The notes: generated from the sequence alone by a model not told the origin. A DNA stretch of 64,000 nucleotides from Forficula auricularia (GCA_024734495.1 JALMQS010000225.1:4672369-4736368); one strand, 5' to 3'. Numbered from the stretch's first letter, positions 50,201 through 60,507 are shown. Numbers and translations are program-made.

Positions 50201-51304
50201 ATGTCAAGAAAGCGAACCTACGAGACAACAGAGTCTCCTATTGAAAACCATAAACATATTCAAGTTATTATGTCCAACTCTAAACCAGCACCATTTAGCG
50301 ATGAACCCGACGCAATCGCGGAACGAGAAAGCTGCAATTATTCCGAACGTTATACATTACAACAAGCCAGATCTGGCCGTACTACCAGACCTTTAAGAGT
50401 TTATGCCGATGGTATTTATGATTTATTCCACCAAGGCCATTCAAGGCAATTAATGCAAGCAAAAAATCTCTTTCCAAATATTTATTTAATAGTCGGAGTA
50501 TGTTCAGATAAACTAACTCATTCACGAAAAGGTAGAACGGTTATGACAGATTCGGAACGTTATGAAGCAGTTCGTCATTGTCGCTATGTTGACGAAGTTG
50601 TCAGGAATGCACCTTGGGAACTCGATGACACATTTATTGAATTTCACAAAATCGATTTTGTTGCTCATGATGAAATTCCATACGAATCTGAGGAGTGTAA
50701 TGATATTTATGCTTTTTTAAAAGCCCGAGGCATGTTCGTTGCAACCGAACGAACAGAAGGTGTCTCAACGAGCGATATTGTGGCTCGTATAGTGCGTGAT
50801 TATGATATTTATGTGCGTCGAAATCTTGCTCGAGGATATAGTGCTAAAGAACTCAATGTATCATTCCTAAGTGAAAAAAAGTTTCGCCTTCAAAATAAAA
50901 TCGATGATTTAAAAGACAAAGGTAAAAGAGTGATGGAAAATGTAGGAGAAAAACGAGTGAATTTAATTCAAAAATGGGAAGAAAAGTCTCGAGATTTCAT
51001 TGAAGCATTTTTATTAATGTTTGGAAGGGATTGGCCAATGAGACAAATGACCCAAATTTGGAATGAAAGTAAAGGGAAAATTCGGCAAGCCCTGTCGCCA
51101 CCTGCATCCCCTCAAAGGGTAGACAGCAGGGCTTCTTGCAGTAGTAGTGGCATTCCAGATACTGAAGAGAGTGCCAGCCCGCCGCCAAACAAAGCTGCGC
51201 GACTCGATGATGAGGACGACGACGATGATGAGGATGATGATTGTTATTATGAAGAAGATGAGGAGGAGGATGATGATAACCAACTCAGTCTTTCAAGACA
51301 TTAA
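44209..51304 (+). CDS. PCYT1: Choline-phosphate cytidylyltransferase (CCT, PCYT1)
   Basis: Makes CDP-choline from CTP and phosphocholine, the rate-limiting step of the Kennedy pathway for phosphatidylcholine; it moves between nucleoplasm/cytosol and membranes. The main exon 50163-51304 codes for nearly the whole protein without introns. An upstream exon 44201-44242 has an ATG at 44209 that splices in phase (34 nt + 2), adding [11 protein letters not shown] before [18 protein letters not shown]; the internal ATG of MSRKR (about 50201) is an alternative start. Catalytic-domain motifs: [15 protein letters not shown] (HxGH nucleotide-binding motif), [38 protein letters not shown] and [11 protein letters not shown]. 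An amphipathic membrane-sensing helix follows ([20 protein letters not shown], then [14 protein letters not shown]). The tail has SPPASP-type phosphorylation sites and ends in a long Asp/Glu run, less common than a Ser/Pro tail. The intron of about 5.9 kb is filled with repeats. Confidence 0.94.
44330..46085. repeat. Large imperfect foldback in the PCYT1 upstream intron
   Basis: CAATCTTAAAACGTTTATT with AATCCCAACGTTTT on the left is mirrored near 45.99-46.07 kb. TTTGAAAATAGACAATG-like units recur at 44.45, 45.43 and 45.56 kb. TTAA MITE copy 4 sits inside. An A20 run at 45763-45780. Confidence 0.55.
44632..45301. mobile_element. TTAA MITE family A, copy 4 (inverted)
   Basis: TTAA on both sides, reverse orientation to copies 1-3, in the large intron before the main PCYT1 exon. 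Confidence 0.85.
46795..47302. mobile_element. TTAA MITE family B, copy 2 (5' end damaged)
   Basis: Body and 3' end (GAACTTCCTTAA) match family B; the left terminus is missing next to a GAGAGTAGCAG-type foldback. Confidence 0.75.
47303..48200. other. Intronic stretch without recognised gene
   Basis: AT-rich. CAACGTTTCAATCACCACATC near 47.75 kb resembles foldback ends in this genome but has no partner seen. No exon or snoRNA boxes found. Confidence 0.5.
48205..48632. mobile_element. CTAAGGGCC foldback with a nested CGCGGTTCACC element
   Basis: Several partial arms of the CTAAGGGCC family (TTTACAAAGACTTTACC, GGCCATCCCGCCGGCCAC) surround 48366-48490, which begins GTGATCCGCGA and ends TCGCGGTTCACC and holds TTGGAAATATTTGGAAG repeats. 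Confidence 0.7.
48640..49430. other. Intronic stretch without recognised gene
   Basis: AT-rich, part of the intron before the main PCYT1 exon; no exon, snoRNA or clear repeat identified. Confidence 0.5.
49433..49911. mobile_element. TTAA MITE family B, copy 3
   Basis: TTAA on both sides, ends GGTAGTTCTTTC and AAAGAACTACC, with small deletions. Ends 250 bp before the PCYT1 coding exon. Confidence 0.85.
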
Positions 51305-51602
51305 TATGCTTCGATTGCTGCCTTTTTAAGATAGAAATAGGTATTTCTTCAAAATATCTTATATTAATTATATTCAAACGCCTCTCAATCGATCACAAAC
51401 CCAAAGGTCGAAAATAATTTTTCTTTGCCCCGGGGGCATTCACAACGAGGCCGCGTCGAAAGACGAAAGAAATTAAATTAGGGAACGAAGAAAAGATATC
51501 TATAATAAAAAAATCTTTTCTTCATTCCATAATTTAATTTATAATTGTCTTTCGACGCGGCCTCGTTGTGAATGCGCCCTGGCGGTAAAGAAAAATTATT
51601 TT

Positions 51603-51945
51603 ATACCCGACATTAGTGTTAGGAGTATTCTACTCTTGATAAGATATTGTATTTTTATAATCTTTCACTTTCAGAGAGGAAATATTTTATCAAAATTGGA
51701 ATGTTGATTCGATTAATTTATTTTTAAGCCACGGCCCAGCTCCATATAGAACTAATTTGTGTCTAGTATGGCGTTCTTAACCGTGGAAAGTAAATGCTTT
51801 GCTCGCTATGTTTTTTTGGAAATCATTCCTTGGAAACACGAAGCAAATCTACACATTATTTAATATTACCAAAATCTGGCGTCTATTGACCATATATTAT
51901 ATATTATAAAATTAAATTATTACTTATTTTAAATGATGATTCAAA
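51603..51945 (+). repeat. 340-bp direct repeat, copy 1 (contains H/ACA snoRNA)
   Basis: Runs from TATACCCGACATTAGTG to TTTTAAATGATGATTC and recurs at 63496-63837. It is flanked on both sides by foldback elements of the GGTCGAAAATAATT family. The central 150 bp are identical between copies; the margins differ. A potential donor present in the other copy (GATAAGGTATTG) reads GATAAGATATTG here and would be dead. Confidence 0.9.
51728..51858 (+). ncRNA. Box H/ACA snoRNA candidate, upstream copy
   Basis: Two hairpins and both boxes are visible. The 5' hairpin is closed by CCACGG (51729-51734) and CCGTGG (51781-51786); it has an inner stem CCATA/TATGG and internal arms that could form a pseudouridylation pocket. 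H box AAAGTA is at 51787-51792. The 3' hairpin is closed by TGCTTTG (51795-51801) and CGAAGCA (51839-51845). ACA lies at 51851-51855. Length is about 130 nt, typical. This core is identical to the copy at 63.62 kb while the flanks of the same repeat differ at many positions. The rRNA target was not identified. Confidence 0.7.
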
Positions 51946-52454
51946 GGTCGAAAAATAATTTTTTCTTTACCTCTGGGGCGCATTCACAACAAGGCCGCCT
52001 CGAAAGACAATTATAAATTAAATTAGGGAACGAAGAAAAGATATCTATAATAAAATATCTTTTCTTCGTTCCCTAATTTAATTTAATTTAATTTATAATT
52101 GTCTTTCGATGCGGCCTCGTTGTGACGCGTCGTAAGACGTTATATATATAATAATTATAAATTAAATTAGGGAACGAAGAAAAGATATCTATAATAAAAA
52201 ATCTTTTCTTCGTTCCCTAATTTAATTTAATTTATAATTGTCTTTCGACGCGGCCTCGTTGTGATTGCGCCCCGGGGTAAAGAAAAAATTATTTTCGACC
52301 TTTGGGTTTGTGATCGATTGGGAGGCGTTTGAATATAGTTTAATAATAGTCCGGCCACTACAGAGCTGCAAAAATGAACGAGGAAGAGATTAAAAGATTA
52401 AATAAAAATGAAATTCCAAATTCATATAGACATTAGGTATTAGCTTGAGTTCGG

Positions 52455-52548
52455 GGATCAGTGGCCAAGAGGATAAGAGCTAAGGCTCTTATGAAGGCAT
52501 CGCAGCGCACATGCGAAGATCCCGGGTTCGAATCCCAGCTGATCCTTT
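52455..52548 (+). tRNA. tRNA-like sequence, probably pseudogene or SINE head
   Basis: Seven-base ends GGATCAG and CTGATCC pair perfectly, box A TGGCCAAGAGG and box B GGGTTCGAATCCC are present, and a T run follows as Pol III terminator. TCGCA/TGCGA can form an anticodon stem around a 7-nt loop, but the base before the would-be anticodon GCA is C instead of U, and the T stem has a mismatch. At about 91 nt it is too long for an ordinary Cys tRNA. Confidence 0.45.
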
Positions 52549-52549
52549 T

Positions 52550-53010
52550 GTCTATAATAAAAAAATCTTTTTTTCGTTCCCTAATTTAATCTTATATTAA
52601 TATTCTCTTTTATAGAAATACATTTTTTAAAAATTCAAAAATGTATGAAATCTTTGGATTTTTAAAATTTTAAAATATCTTGAAACATGATATTTTTCTC
52701 TCAATCTTTTCTTTCTTCTCTTTTAATTGTTTTAAGTCCAAACCACAGACTAGATGTGAGTCTTTTTATGCGGTACATATATTCCACAAGCAGTCGCCAG
52801 GACCGGAATGGCCCTGAAATTTTTGTGTGGTAAAAATTATTACCTGCCTATAAATAAACAAAATGTTTTTTTTTCTACTTATTATTACTTATAATTTAAA
52901 AAAAACGGCCCAAATTGTGGAATTTTCCACATGGCCAGTCCGCCCCAGACAGCCTCACAAAAAATCCTACCTTATTGTCTAATTGCGCACTGAAAAAGTG
53001 AAAATAAATA
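52550..53010. other. Gene-free stretch before the snoRNA host exons
   Basis: No recognised feature apart from short GC-richer pieces (CAGTCGCCAGGACCGGAATG). The missing first exon of the host gene could lie here or much further upstream. Confidence 0.4.
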
Positions 53011-53014
53011 AATT

Positions 53015-53600
53015 AAAAGAGAAAGAATTTAATCTTTAGGACAAATTCTAAGATTTTACTAGAAATATTATTAAATTGCGATATCAGAGGGGATTAGGAT
53101 TTGAACCTGAGAACTAACATCCTTTCAGTCAGCTCACACCCTCGAGAAAAAAAATTTTTCTTTTAAAATACATTGGTTAATCTGAACCCTAGTTTTTTTT
53201 TTGAAAAACATTCAAACTATCTAAAAAAAAGATGCTCAATCAATCTTTAGTTTTATATTTAAATAAGATGTCTTGTATGAATTTTTTTTTCCTTTCAAGC
53301 TAAATTTTTTAATTTCCGTTATAGAATGTAGTAAAAAATTTCTGTGCTTATATAAAATCTTATGATTCAGAGAGAGGTTTTATTTCTGTGCTTATATATA
53401 TATTGTGATTCAGAGAGAGGTTTTATGTCTCGAGGGTGTGAGCTGACTGTCTGGAAAGCATGTTAGTTCTCAGGTTCGACTCCTGAGGGGCTGATTCCCC
53501 TCTGATATCGCAATTTAATAATATCTTTCTACTACTCTTAGAATTTGTCCTAAAGATTAAATTCTTTCTCTTTTAAAATATATTGGTTAATCTCGAGGGG
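53015..53600. mobile_element. Degraded copies of the GAGGGTGTGAGCTGACTG SINE
   Basis: An inverted partial unit (53.02-53.16 kb) faces a direct unit (53.38-53.60 kb) with box B AGGTTCGACTCCTG. Just upstream of the first recognised snoRNA host exon. Confidence 0.7.
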
Positions 53601-54077
53601 TGAACCGCGACCAAAAGTCGTGTACACCTACTTTCACTTCCAAGTGGAAGACAAAAAAAAAGATGGTTAAATCTTTAGTTTTATAAATAAATTAAATCTA
53701 ATTCAAATTAAATACAGAAGAAACACACTTTAGAACATTTTTATTTTTAAAACCATTGTACCGCATAAAATGACCCACGATTGTATTGTATTTTATTTTG
53801 TAAAGTTGCTCTTTTTATGTTAACTGAATTGATGATTTTTTTTTTATTTCAGATATGCTGTGATATTCTTGGCATCTCTTTTAATTTTTTATCTTGATTT
53901 GGTAAGTCTATTTTCATCTATTCAATGAATTTTATCGATTGACGTCAATAATTCAGAAATGATTATTTATACCTCAAGAGATAGATTCTTATTTTGTAAA
54001 TTTTAAAAAGCGTTAAATAAATAAATTATCTATACAATGTTAATTTTTTTTTTATTTTAATTTAAAAATCTTTAATT

Positions 54078-54136
54078 TAGTTGATGATTCCTAACATAGT
54101 TCTGAGCAAGTTTTATAACTTGCCCTTGCTAATTTA
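54078..54136 (+). ncRNA. Decayed or divergent C/D snoRNA-like copy
   Basis: TTGATGA, an internal TTCTGA and the 18S guide AACTTGCCCT are present as in the SNORD103-like copies, but the D box is lost (GCTAA for CTGA), the D' guide differs, and the next 3' splice site is about 180 nt away instead of about 80. Probably a relic. Confidence 0.3.
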
Positions 54137-54574
54137 TGTATTATGACAATAATTATCCTTCCTCCGTTTAAGCAATTGATTGACCACCTCTCTTGATTTT
54201 CTATAGAAATCTTTACTGATATCGGCTTTGTTTTATATTCTCTTCAATTCTCTTACCTTCTTTTTACTTTTACAAGTATTTAATTTTTTTCTCTATTTTT
54301 TATTTTTTTTAGATTTCTCAATATTTATACTATATTTTAATCATAGAGTAAGTTTCATATCTAGTTTTTATTACTAATTAGAGCATGAACATTATTAATT
54401 TTATAGTACAATCAAATTAAACAAATTTTACTAAACAAACTAATTTAAAATATTTTTTTTTTAATAAGTATGATTTTATTTAAAAAGAGCAACCATATTT
54501 TTCCAATCGGCATAAATCTACATTTCAAATAAAATTGAAAATAAATCGACGTCCTTGAAACTTCAACCATATAA

Positions 54575-54792
54575 ATTGAAAGTTTTTTGCCGAGAGTAGC
54601 AGAATTTTTATAAATTGAAGGAGACAATAAAAGAGTGTCTTCTGCTGAAATTATAAATTTTTAATTTATTTATAACGAGACTATAGTTTCGAGAGCTTTT
54701 CTCTTTTCATCGTTATAAATAAATTAAAAATTCATAATTCCAGCTGAAGACACTCTTTTATTGTCTCCTTCAACTCAACCATATATTTTTAA
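54575..54792. mobile_element. GCCGAGAGTAGCAG foldback in snoRNA host intron
   Basis: Arms GAAGGAGACAATAAAAGAG and inverse, GAGACTATAGTTTCGAGAGC in the centre. Family 3. Confidence 0.7.
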
Positions 54793-55439
54793 TTTTTACT
54801 GAGCTGAAATTAATGAGAGAGAAAACAAATCATTTGATGAAGCAATCTCGACCACCAAATAAATACTGTATTTATTGATTTGTTATTGCTATTAACGTAG
54901 TTACGGTAGGGGTGGGATGGGAACGGGGTGGAGGTGGCGGGCGAGGTGTGAGTGTGGGGTTCGGGCGGGTCCAGGGGGCGTGTACTATATATATAGCTTT
55001 TAACTTGAAGTAAAAAGTTACCGAGCATCGCTCGGTGGCCAGGTACTTATACTAATATGATCATTATACTGATAATCAAGTAGAAAATACTAGATGCGAT
55101 TTTATCCTCTTACTTCAAAGCTTGCAAAAATTCCTCTATTTGTTGTTTATAATTATTATTCAGATAAATACAATAACAGTGTCAAGCATACAAATATTTA
55201 CTATCAATGTCTATATCACAAGTGTCCTGTGAACGTTAAAATTCTATAAAAACAGACTAATAGTGTCTCGCAATAAAATCTTGAAGCCTGTTAATCTCAC
55301 TGTAGAAGAATATTTTAAATGAAATAGATTCTGATGATGTCATTAATATTAGTGCTAAACAAAGCAAACTTCTAAATGAAAAATCTTATAGACAGACATG
55401 TGCTTATTGGAATTTTGTTTTATTTTGAATATATTTAAA

Positions 55440-55712
55440 AAGAGTCAGTGGTCAGTGTCGCGCCTCTGTCCTGAAGTATGCTGGTTCGAGACTGAGTCTC
55501 GGCAGATATTTGCAGTCGCCTCCTCTTGGAAAGCAATGGCAAACTACCAAGAGTATAATTGCCTAGACAACCTCTCCAAACTAGCGGTTCGGAACCGGCG
55601 TTAAAAAGTAGGTCCCGTATATCTGTGTAAAACAACTAAACACACTCAGCACAGGTATATGTGGAAAGGTGCCGACGCCCGTTCGGGCATGGCACTATAA
55701 GAAGAAGAAATA
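55440..55712 (+). mobile_element. tRNA-derived SINE with GAA-rich tail
   Basis: Head TCAGTGGTCAGTGTCGCG (box A-like) and GCTGGTTCGAGACTGAG (box B), a conserved middle CTTGGAAAGCAATGGCAAAC, tail GCACTATAAGAAGAAGAAAT. In a snoRNA host intron. Confidence 0.75.
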
Positions 55713-55899
55713 GAAGTAGAAATTTTTTTTTTATTTATGTGATGGGCCGGTAATAATTTTTTCCATACAACAATTCTAGGGCCAATCCACCCCCGACTTC
55801 TCCATAAAAACCTGAAATTCTACTTCTTTGATAGAAGTTCATTTAGGCAAATGTTGATCAAATGGCGATCGGATCATATATGGTTGTTCATAAATCTTT

Positions 55900-55964
55900 T
55901 TACATGATGTTAAACAATGGATACTCCTGATCTAAATGATTATAACTTGCCCTCACTGAATTAA
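55900..55964 (+). ncRNA. SNORD103-like: Box C/D snoRNA, SNORD103-like, copy 1
   Basis: C box ATGATGT 55904-55910, D' CTGA after GGATACTC, C' near TGATTAT, D box CTGA 55956-55959. The D guide ACTTGCCCTC is complementary to the conserved 18S stretch GAGGGCAAGT just before the 530-loop, pointing at the G methylated by human SNORD103 (about G601). The D box is 78 nt from the 3' splice site. Here the copy reads GTTAAACAATGG (one A fewer than in copies 2, 3 and 5). Confidence 0.85.
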
Positions 55965-56363
55965 CAAAAATTGAATTTACTTTTTTCTTTTTTTTCTTTT
56001 TTTAATTTGACAAAGATATTTTTTTATTTTTTTGCAGATTTCTCGAATTTATTAATCAACTTGAATCTTTTAATTTAAAAAGTAAGTTTCATTTCTATTT
56101 TTGATTATTAGAGTATTATTAATTTTAAAATAGATTATAAATAAATTTTATGATTTATCCGCATATTTACTGCCGTAACTAGCATTTGAAACGCCCTGTT
56201 AACTTCGGACACCCTACATTTTCTTATATAAATAAATATTATTAAAACAAGTAGTGTATTGTTTTTTTGCGAGACATTAATTTTATTTTAGAATTTTTTT
56301 ACCATTTTTACTATGCGTTTTTACTTGCTTGGTTACGGCACTGTCTTGAATACTAGTATAATT

Positions 56364-56429
56364 TTATATGATGTTAAAACAATGGATACTCCTGATCTAT
56401 ATGATTATAAACTTGCCCTCACTGAATTA
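56364..56429 (+). ncRNA. SNORD103-like: Box C/D snoRNA, SNORD103-like, copy 2
   Basis: C box 56368-56374, D box 56422-56425, same 18S guide ACTTGCCCTC. D box 78 nt from the 3' splice site of the exon at 56504. Flanking TTTTA and TTAA can pair as terminal stem. Confidence 0.87.
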
Positions 56430-56633
56430 AGAAAAATTAATTTTAGTTTTTTTTTTTATTTAGTACAATTATATTAATATTTTTATTTTTTACTTTTTTG
56501 TAGATTTCTCGAATTTCTTAATCAACTCGAATATTTTAATTTAAAAAAGTAAGTTTCATTTTTTTTTTTATTAAAATTATATAATTTTTTATGTACTATA
56601 ATTATCTGCTTTGTGTGGATACGACTATAAATT

Positions 56634-56700
56634 TTACATGATGTTAAAACAATGGATACTCCTGATCTTATATGATTATAAACTTGCCCTCACTGAATTA
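56634..56700 (+). ncRNA. SNORD103-like: Box C/D snoRNA, SNORD103-like, copy 3
   Basis: C box 56638-56644, D box 56693-56696, identical guides. D box 87 nt from the 3' splice site at 56783; the extra distance is a long T run. Confidence 0.87.
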
Positions 56701-56886
56701 AAAAAAACATTAAATTCACTTTTTTTTTTATTTATAAAATTATATTTCACAATGATATTAACATTTTTTTTTTTTTTTTTTAGAATTTCCGAATTTTTTA
56801 TTCAACTCGAATTTTTTAATTTAAAAAGTAAGTTTCATTTCTATTTTTTTTTTTTTATTTATAAGTACATGATAATTTTATTAATT

Positions 56887-57577
56887 TTAAAGTAGTTGTT
56901 TCGCGACAATACTAGCAAAATGTTAAGAGAACAGACAATAATAATTCATAATCCCAAAACTTTTTGCTGTTTATGTACCACTCCTATCCAATCCTGTGCT
57001 CGTTTGATATATCTGGCAACACTGTCCGAGCTTGTATATATTTTATCATAAAAATTTAAGATAAAGTACATTATAAAGGGAGATTTATAAAACAAAAAGT
57101 TCTTAAAAATCAATTGAAAGCTGTTGCGATAATGGCTGAAGCGAAAAAAAGGCAAAAAAAATACTAAAGTTAACCCACTTTTTAGGTTAAATAAATGCCT
57201 TGTTGCCAACCCACTTTTTACGTTAAATAAATGCCTTGTTGCCAACTTGTTTTTAGTGTAAATTTTTTATTTACATATTTCATTATTTATTCATTATTAT
57301 CTCAGAAACTGTGTTGTAACTATTAATTAAAATTTTCTTAAAAAATGTATTAGTTAATTTTTTAATGTTTGTTATGGTTTAGTTTTTTATAACTTTTTAC
57401 AACCCGTATAGTGCAATGTATAAGAGTCTGAAAAACTCTATTTTTGGAATTTAATATCTCCGGAACTATATTGTTCATAAATTTCGTTTTGCCACCAATC
57501 GATGCAGAAATATTTAAATAATGTCTAAATTTCAAAAAAATCCTAAGGAAACCCATATGGTGAAACAACTACCTTAA
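56887..57577. mobile_element. TTAA MITE family A, copy 5 (inverted)
   Basis: Reverse orientation, one end AAGTAGTTGTTTC with TTAA, the other CAACTACCTTAA. A small internal direct duplication (ACCCACTTTTTA..). In a snoRNA-bearing intron. Confidence 0.85.
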
Positions 57578-57650
57578 AATAAATTATAAATTTGAAAAAA
57601 CAAAATTCTTATGTATTTATTATCCTCTTGGTGTGGATGGACTAAGAATT

Positions 57651-57715
57651 TTACATGATGTTAAACAATGGATACTCCTGATCTTATATGATTATAACTT
57701 GCCCTCACTGAATTA
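57651..57715 (+). ncRNA. SNORD103-like: Box C/D snoRNA, SNORD103-like, copy 4
   Basis: C box 57655-57661, D box 57708-57711, same guides. D box 81 nt from the 3' splice site at 57792. This intron has been enlarged by a TTAA MITE at 56887-57577, yet the 3' spacing is kept. Confidence 0.87.
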
Positions 57716-57955
57716 AAAAAATTTAAATCCACTTTTTTTTATATTTAATTTAATTTTATAATTTTAATTTTTTTTTCTTTTATTTTTTGTAGGTTTCTCG
57801 AATTTTTTAATCAACTCGAATCTTTTAATTTATAAAAAGTAAGTTTTTTTTTATTTGATTTTTATAAATACATCAACATTAAAATAGATAATTTGAACAA
57901 ACAAAATTTTATAATTCTTATATATTATCCTCTTGGTGTGGATGGACTAAGAATT

Positions 57956-58022
57956 TTACATGATGTTAAAACAATGGATACTCCTGATCTTATATGATTA
58001 TAAACTTGCCCTCACTGAATTA
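57956..58022 (+). ncRNA. SNORD103-like: Box C/D snoRNA, SNORD103-like, copy 5
   Basis: C box 57960-57966, D box 58015-58018, same guides. D box 82 nt from the 3' splice site at 58100. The upstream 60 bp (TCTTGGTGTGGATGGACTAA) match those before copy 4, marking a recent module duplication. Confidence 0.87.
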
Positions 58023-58323
58023 AAACAATAATATAAACTTGATTTTACTTGACTATAGTAATTTTTCTTTCACTAAATCATGAATTTTTTTATCTTACAG
58101 ATTTCTTCATAGATCTTCAAATATACTTGTGATTTAAATTAAGTTAATGGTAAGTACTTATCTTTTATTTAGATAATCTAATATTAATTGAATATGGTTT
58201 AATTTTTCAATAAATGAAATTTTGCTGAATCGTCAGAGATAAAAAATATAGTATATTTTTATATATCTAATGTAATAAATATTGCATTTGTTTTTAAAGT
58301 CAATATTTTTCTAAATTTAATAT

Positions 58324-58387
58324 TCTAATGATGACAAGAATTACCGCCCCAGTCTGAAAACTGTGATGATAGGTTTTTTCTGAAAAC
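58324..58387 (+). ncRNA. SNORD31-like: Box C/D snoRNA, U31-like, copy 1
   Basis: C box ATGATGA 58328-58334, D' CTGA after TTACCGCCCCAGT, C' near GTGATGAT, D box CTGA 58380-58383. The D' guide is complementary to ACTGGGGCGGTA of 28S rRNA, the site guided by U31 in vertebrates (and by snR67, Gm2619, in yeast as I recall). D box 76 nt from the 3' splice site. Confidence 0.9.
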
Positions 58388-58575
58388 ATATTTATTTAAT
58401 TCCTTAATACTCGAATTTTGTTATTTTTCTTAAACTAAATCATAAATTTTATTTTACAGATTTCTTCAGAGATCTTCTAATCTTCTTACGATTCAAATTA
58501 AATTATTGGTAAGTACTTTATTTTATGTAGAGAATTAATCATATTAATATATTATATTTATATATATCTGAATCT

Positions 58576-59155
58576 CATTAAGGACGTTCCATAATATAGC
58601 TCAAATGGAGTTGGCTCTTTCCCCTACTCTCACATGCGCAGAAAGGCAAAAACATTTTCACTGCGTCGTTTCTCGGATCTGGCAACATTACATTCTTACT
58701 GACGCTAAAAGACAAAGAATAAAAAAAAAACACTTCATCAAACAGCTCAATGCAAAATTCCAGATGAGAACAGTATAGTTAGGTTGAGAGAATTAACTAA
58801 AAATCTCAAATGCACCAGCTGCAGAAGTTTTTTAGATATTGAAAAATTGAGGGATTTTTGTACGACGTTGCCAAGTGACCATCTCTCAAATATCATGCCA
58901 TGAGAGAAAAAATGAAAACCATCAAATTTCAAGAAAATTACGATTCTTATTTAATGAAACAGTAGTTTTTGAACATCAATTGGAACGGGGCTCGAGTGTT
59001 AAATATGCAAATTTCAATAGTCAATATTTATAAATTTAGTGCCGCAAGGACTATTGAAAAAAATTTCCACGTATAAAGGACACTTATAAATATGTACTAT
59101 ATATTCAAAGTTTTAAAAGGATTGCAAGAAATCGATTTATTAGGGAACGTCCTCA
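58576..59155. mobile_element. TTAA-like element, family D, in a snoRNA intron
   Basis: Left end TTAAGGACGTTCC, right end GGAACGTCCTCAA. A shortened relative occurs in the next module and ends GGGGACGTCCTTAA near 59945, so the element was partly carried along when the module duplicated. Confidence 0.65.
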
Positions 59156-59253
59156 AATTGTTTAATAAATGAGATCTTTTTGAACCATCAGAATAAGTTT
59201 TTTTTTGTGTATAATTTTTTTTTTTTAACTCACTAGTTTTCTAAACATAATGT

Positions 59254-59318
59254 TCTAATGATGACTAAATTACCGCCCCAGTCTGAACACTGTGACTGAT
59301 TGGTTTTTTTCTGATATT
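59254..59318 (+). ncRNA. SNORD31-like: Box C/D snoRNA, U31-like, copy 2
   Basis: C box 59258-59264, guide TACCGCCCCAGT before D' CTGA, D box 59311-59314, 73 nt from the 3' splice site at 59387. Part of a 781-bp duplicated module with copy 3. Confidence 0.9.
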
Positions 59319-60034
59319 ACATATTTAATTGATAGCTGACTTTTGTTATTTTTCTTCTCTATTAAAATATGAATATTAATTTTTCAGATTTCTTTGGATA
59401 TCAATCAACTCATGATCTAGATTAATTTAATGGTGAGTTCTTCTATTATATTTTTTTTTAAATATATTTGTTTGGGACAATCACATTCTATAAAAATTAG
59501 TTGATGTTAGTAGTATTGAAACCATGTGATATTTATTAATGAGATTTTGTTGCCAAGTTGCCATCTCTCACTTGCCATGGCATGAGAGAAAAAATGAAAT
59601 CCATCAAAATTACCTAACTTTTAACATTTTTCATACAAAACTAATAGCGCTTGATACAATTATTTTAACAGGAAAATATTTGTTATATTTTCAGTAAATG
59701 ATTCTCAGTTTTTCAAAATAATATGAAGAAAATTACGATTGTTATTTAATGAAACAGTCGCTTTAACATCTATCAGGATAGGGCTGGCATGTTAAATATG
59801 CAAATTTCAATGGTCAATATTTATAAATTTAGTGCTGCAAGGACTATTGAAAAAAATTATACGTGTAAAGGACACTTATAAATATGTGTATTCAAAGTTT
59901 TAAAAGGATTGCAAGAAAATTGATTTTTTAGGGGACGTCCTTAAAGTGTTTAATAAATGTGATCTTTTTGAATCATCAGAATAAGTTTTTTTTGTGTATA
60001 ATTTATTGTTTTTTTAACTTTCTAAACATAATAT

Positions 60035-60099
60035 TCTAATGATGACTAAATTACCGCCCCAGTCTGAACACTGTGATTGATTGGTTTTTTTCTGATATT
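60035..60099 (+). ncRNA. SNORD31-like: Box C/D snoRNA, U31-like, copy 3
   Basis: C box 60039-60045, guide TACCGCCCCAGT, D box 60092-60095, 73 nt from the 3' splice site at 60168. Exactly 781 bp after copy 2, as is the following exon. Confidence 0.9.
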
Positions 60100-60443
60100 A
60101 CATATTTAATTGATAGCTGACTTTTGTTATTTTTCTTCTCTATTAAAATATGAATATTTATTTTTCAGATTTCTTTGGATATCAATCAACTGAATGATCT
60201 AGATTAATTTAATGGTAAGTTCTTCTATTATATTTTTTTAAATATATTTGTTTGTGATCATTAAAGTGGACAACCACATTCTATAAATTATTGTATTGGA
60301 ACCATCAAAACATCTCGTAATATTTATTAATGAAATTAAATAATATAAAACAATTTTTAAATACAAAATTTTTTTAACTAATACTTAACGGACTTTATTT
60401 AATTTATGGGTATTTTTACATACTATTTATACGTACTTACATT

Positions 60444-60507
60444 CTAAATGATGACATAAATACCGCCCCAGTCTGAAAACCGTGACTGATAGGTTTTTTC
60501 TGATTTA
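60444..60507 (+). ncRNA. SNORD31-like: Box C/D snoRNA, U31-like, copy 4
   Basis: C box 60448-60454, guide TACCGCCCCAGT, D box 60500-60503, 72 nt from the 3' splice site at 60575. Confidence 0.9.

Larger units (their letters stand above)
51369..52345. mobile_element. Cluster of GGTCGAAAATAATT foldbacks around H/ACA copy 1
   Basis: Hairpins with arms TTCGACGCGGCCTCGTTGTG and AAATTAGGGAACGAAGAAAA at 51.41-51.60, 51.95-52.13 and 52.15-52.31 kb. Outer arms CGCCTC.CAATCGATCACAAA (51.37 kb) and inverse (52.32 kb) enclose everything, including the 340-bp repeat. Confidence 0.8.

Noticed and set aside
51014..51283. Antisense ORF over the PCYT1 3' end
   Set aside because: It mirrors the Asp/Glu-rich tail (Ile/Val-rich antisense of GAT/GAG runs); no independent support.
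54130..54225. Further C/D snoRNA in the intron 53903-54312 (CTGA at 54216)
   Set aside because: No acceptable C box within 60-90 nt upstream (only ATGACAA), and no rRNA complementarity recognised.
55430..55640. ORFs on both strands at the GC-richer patch
   Set aside because: They lie inside a tRNA-derived SINE and are chance frames.
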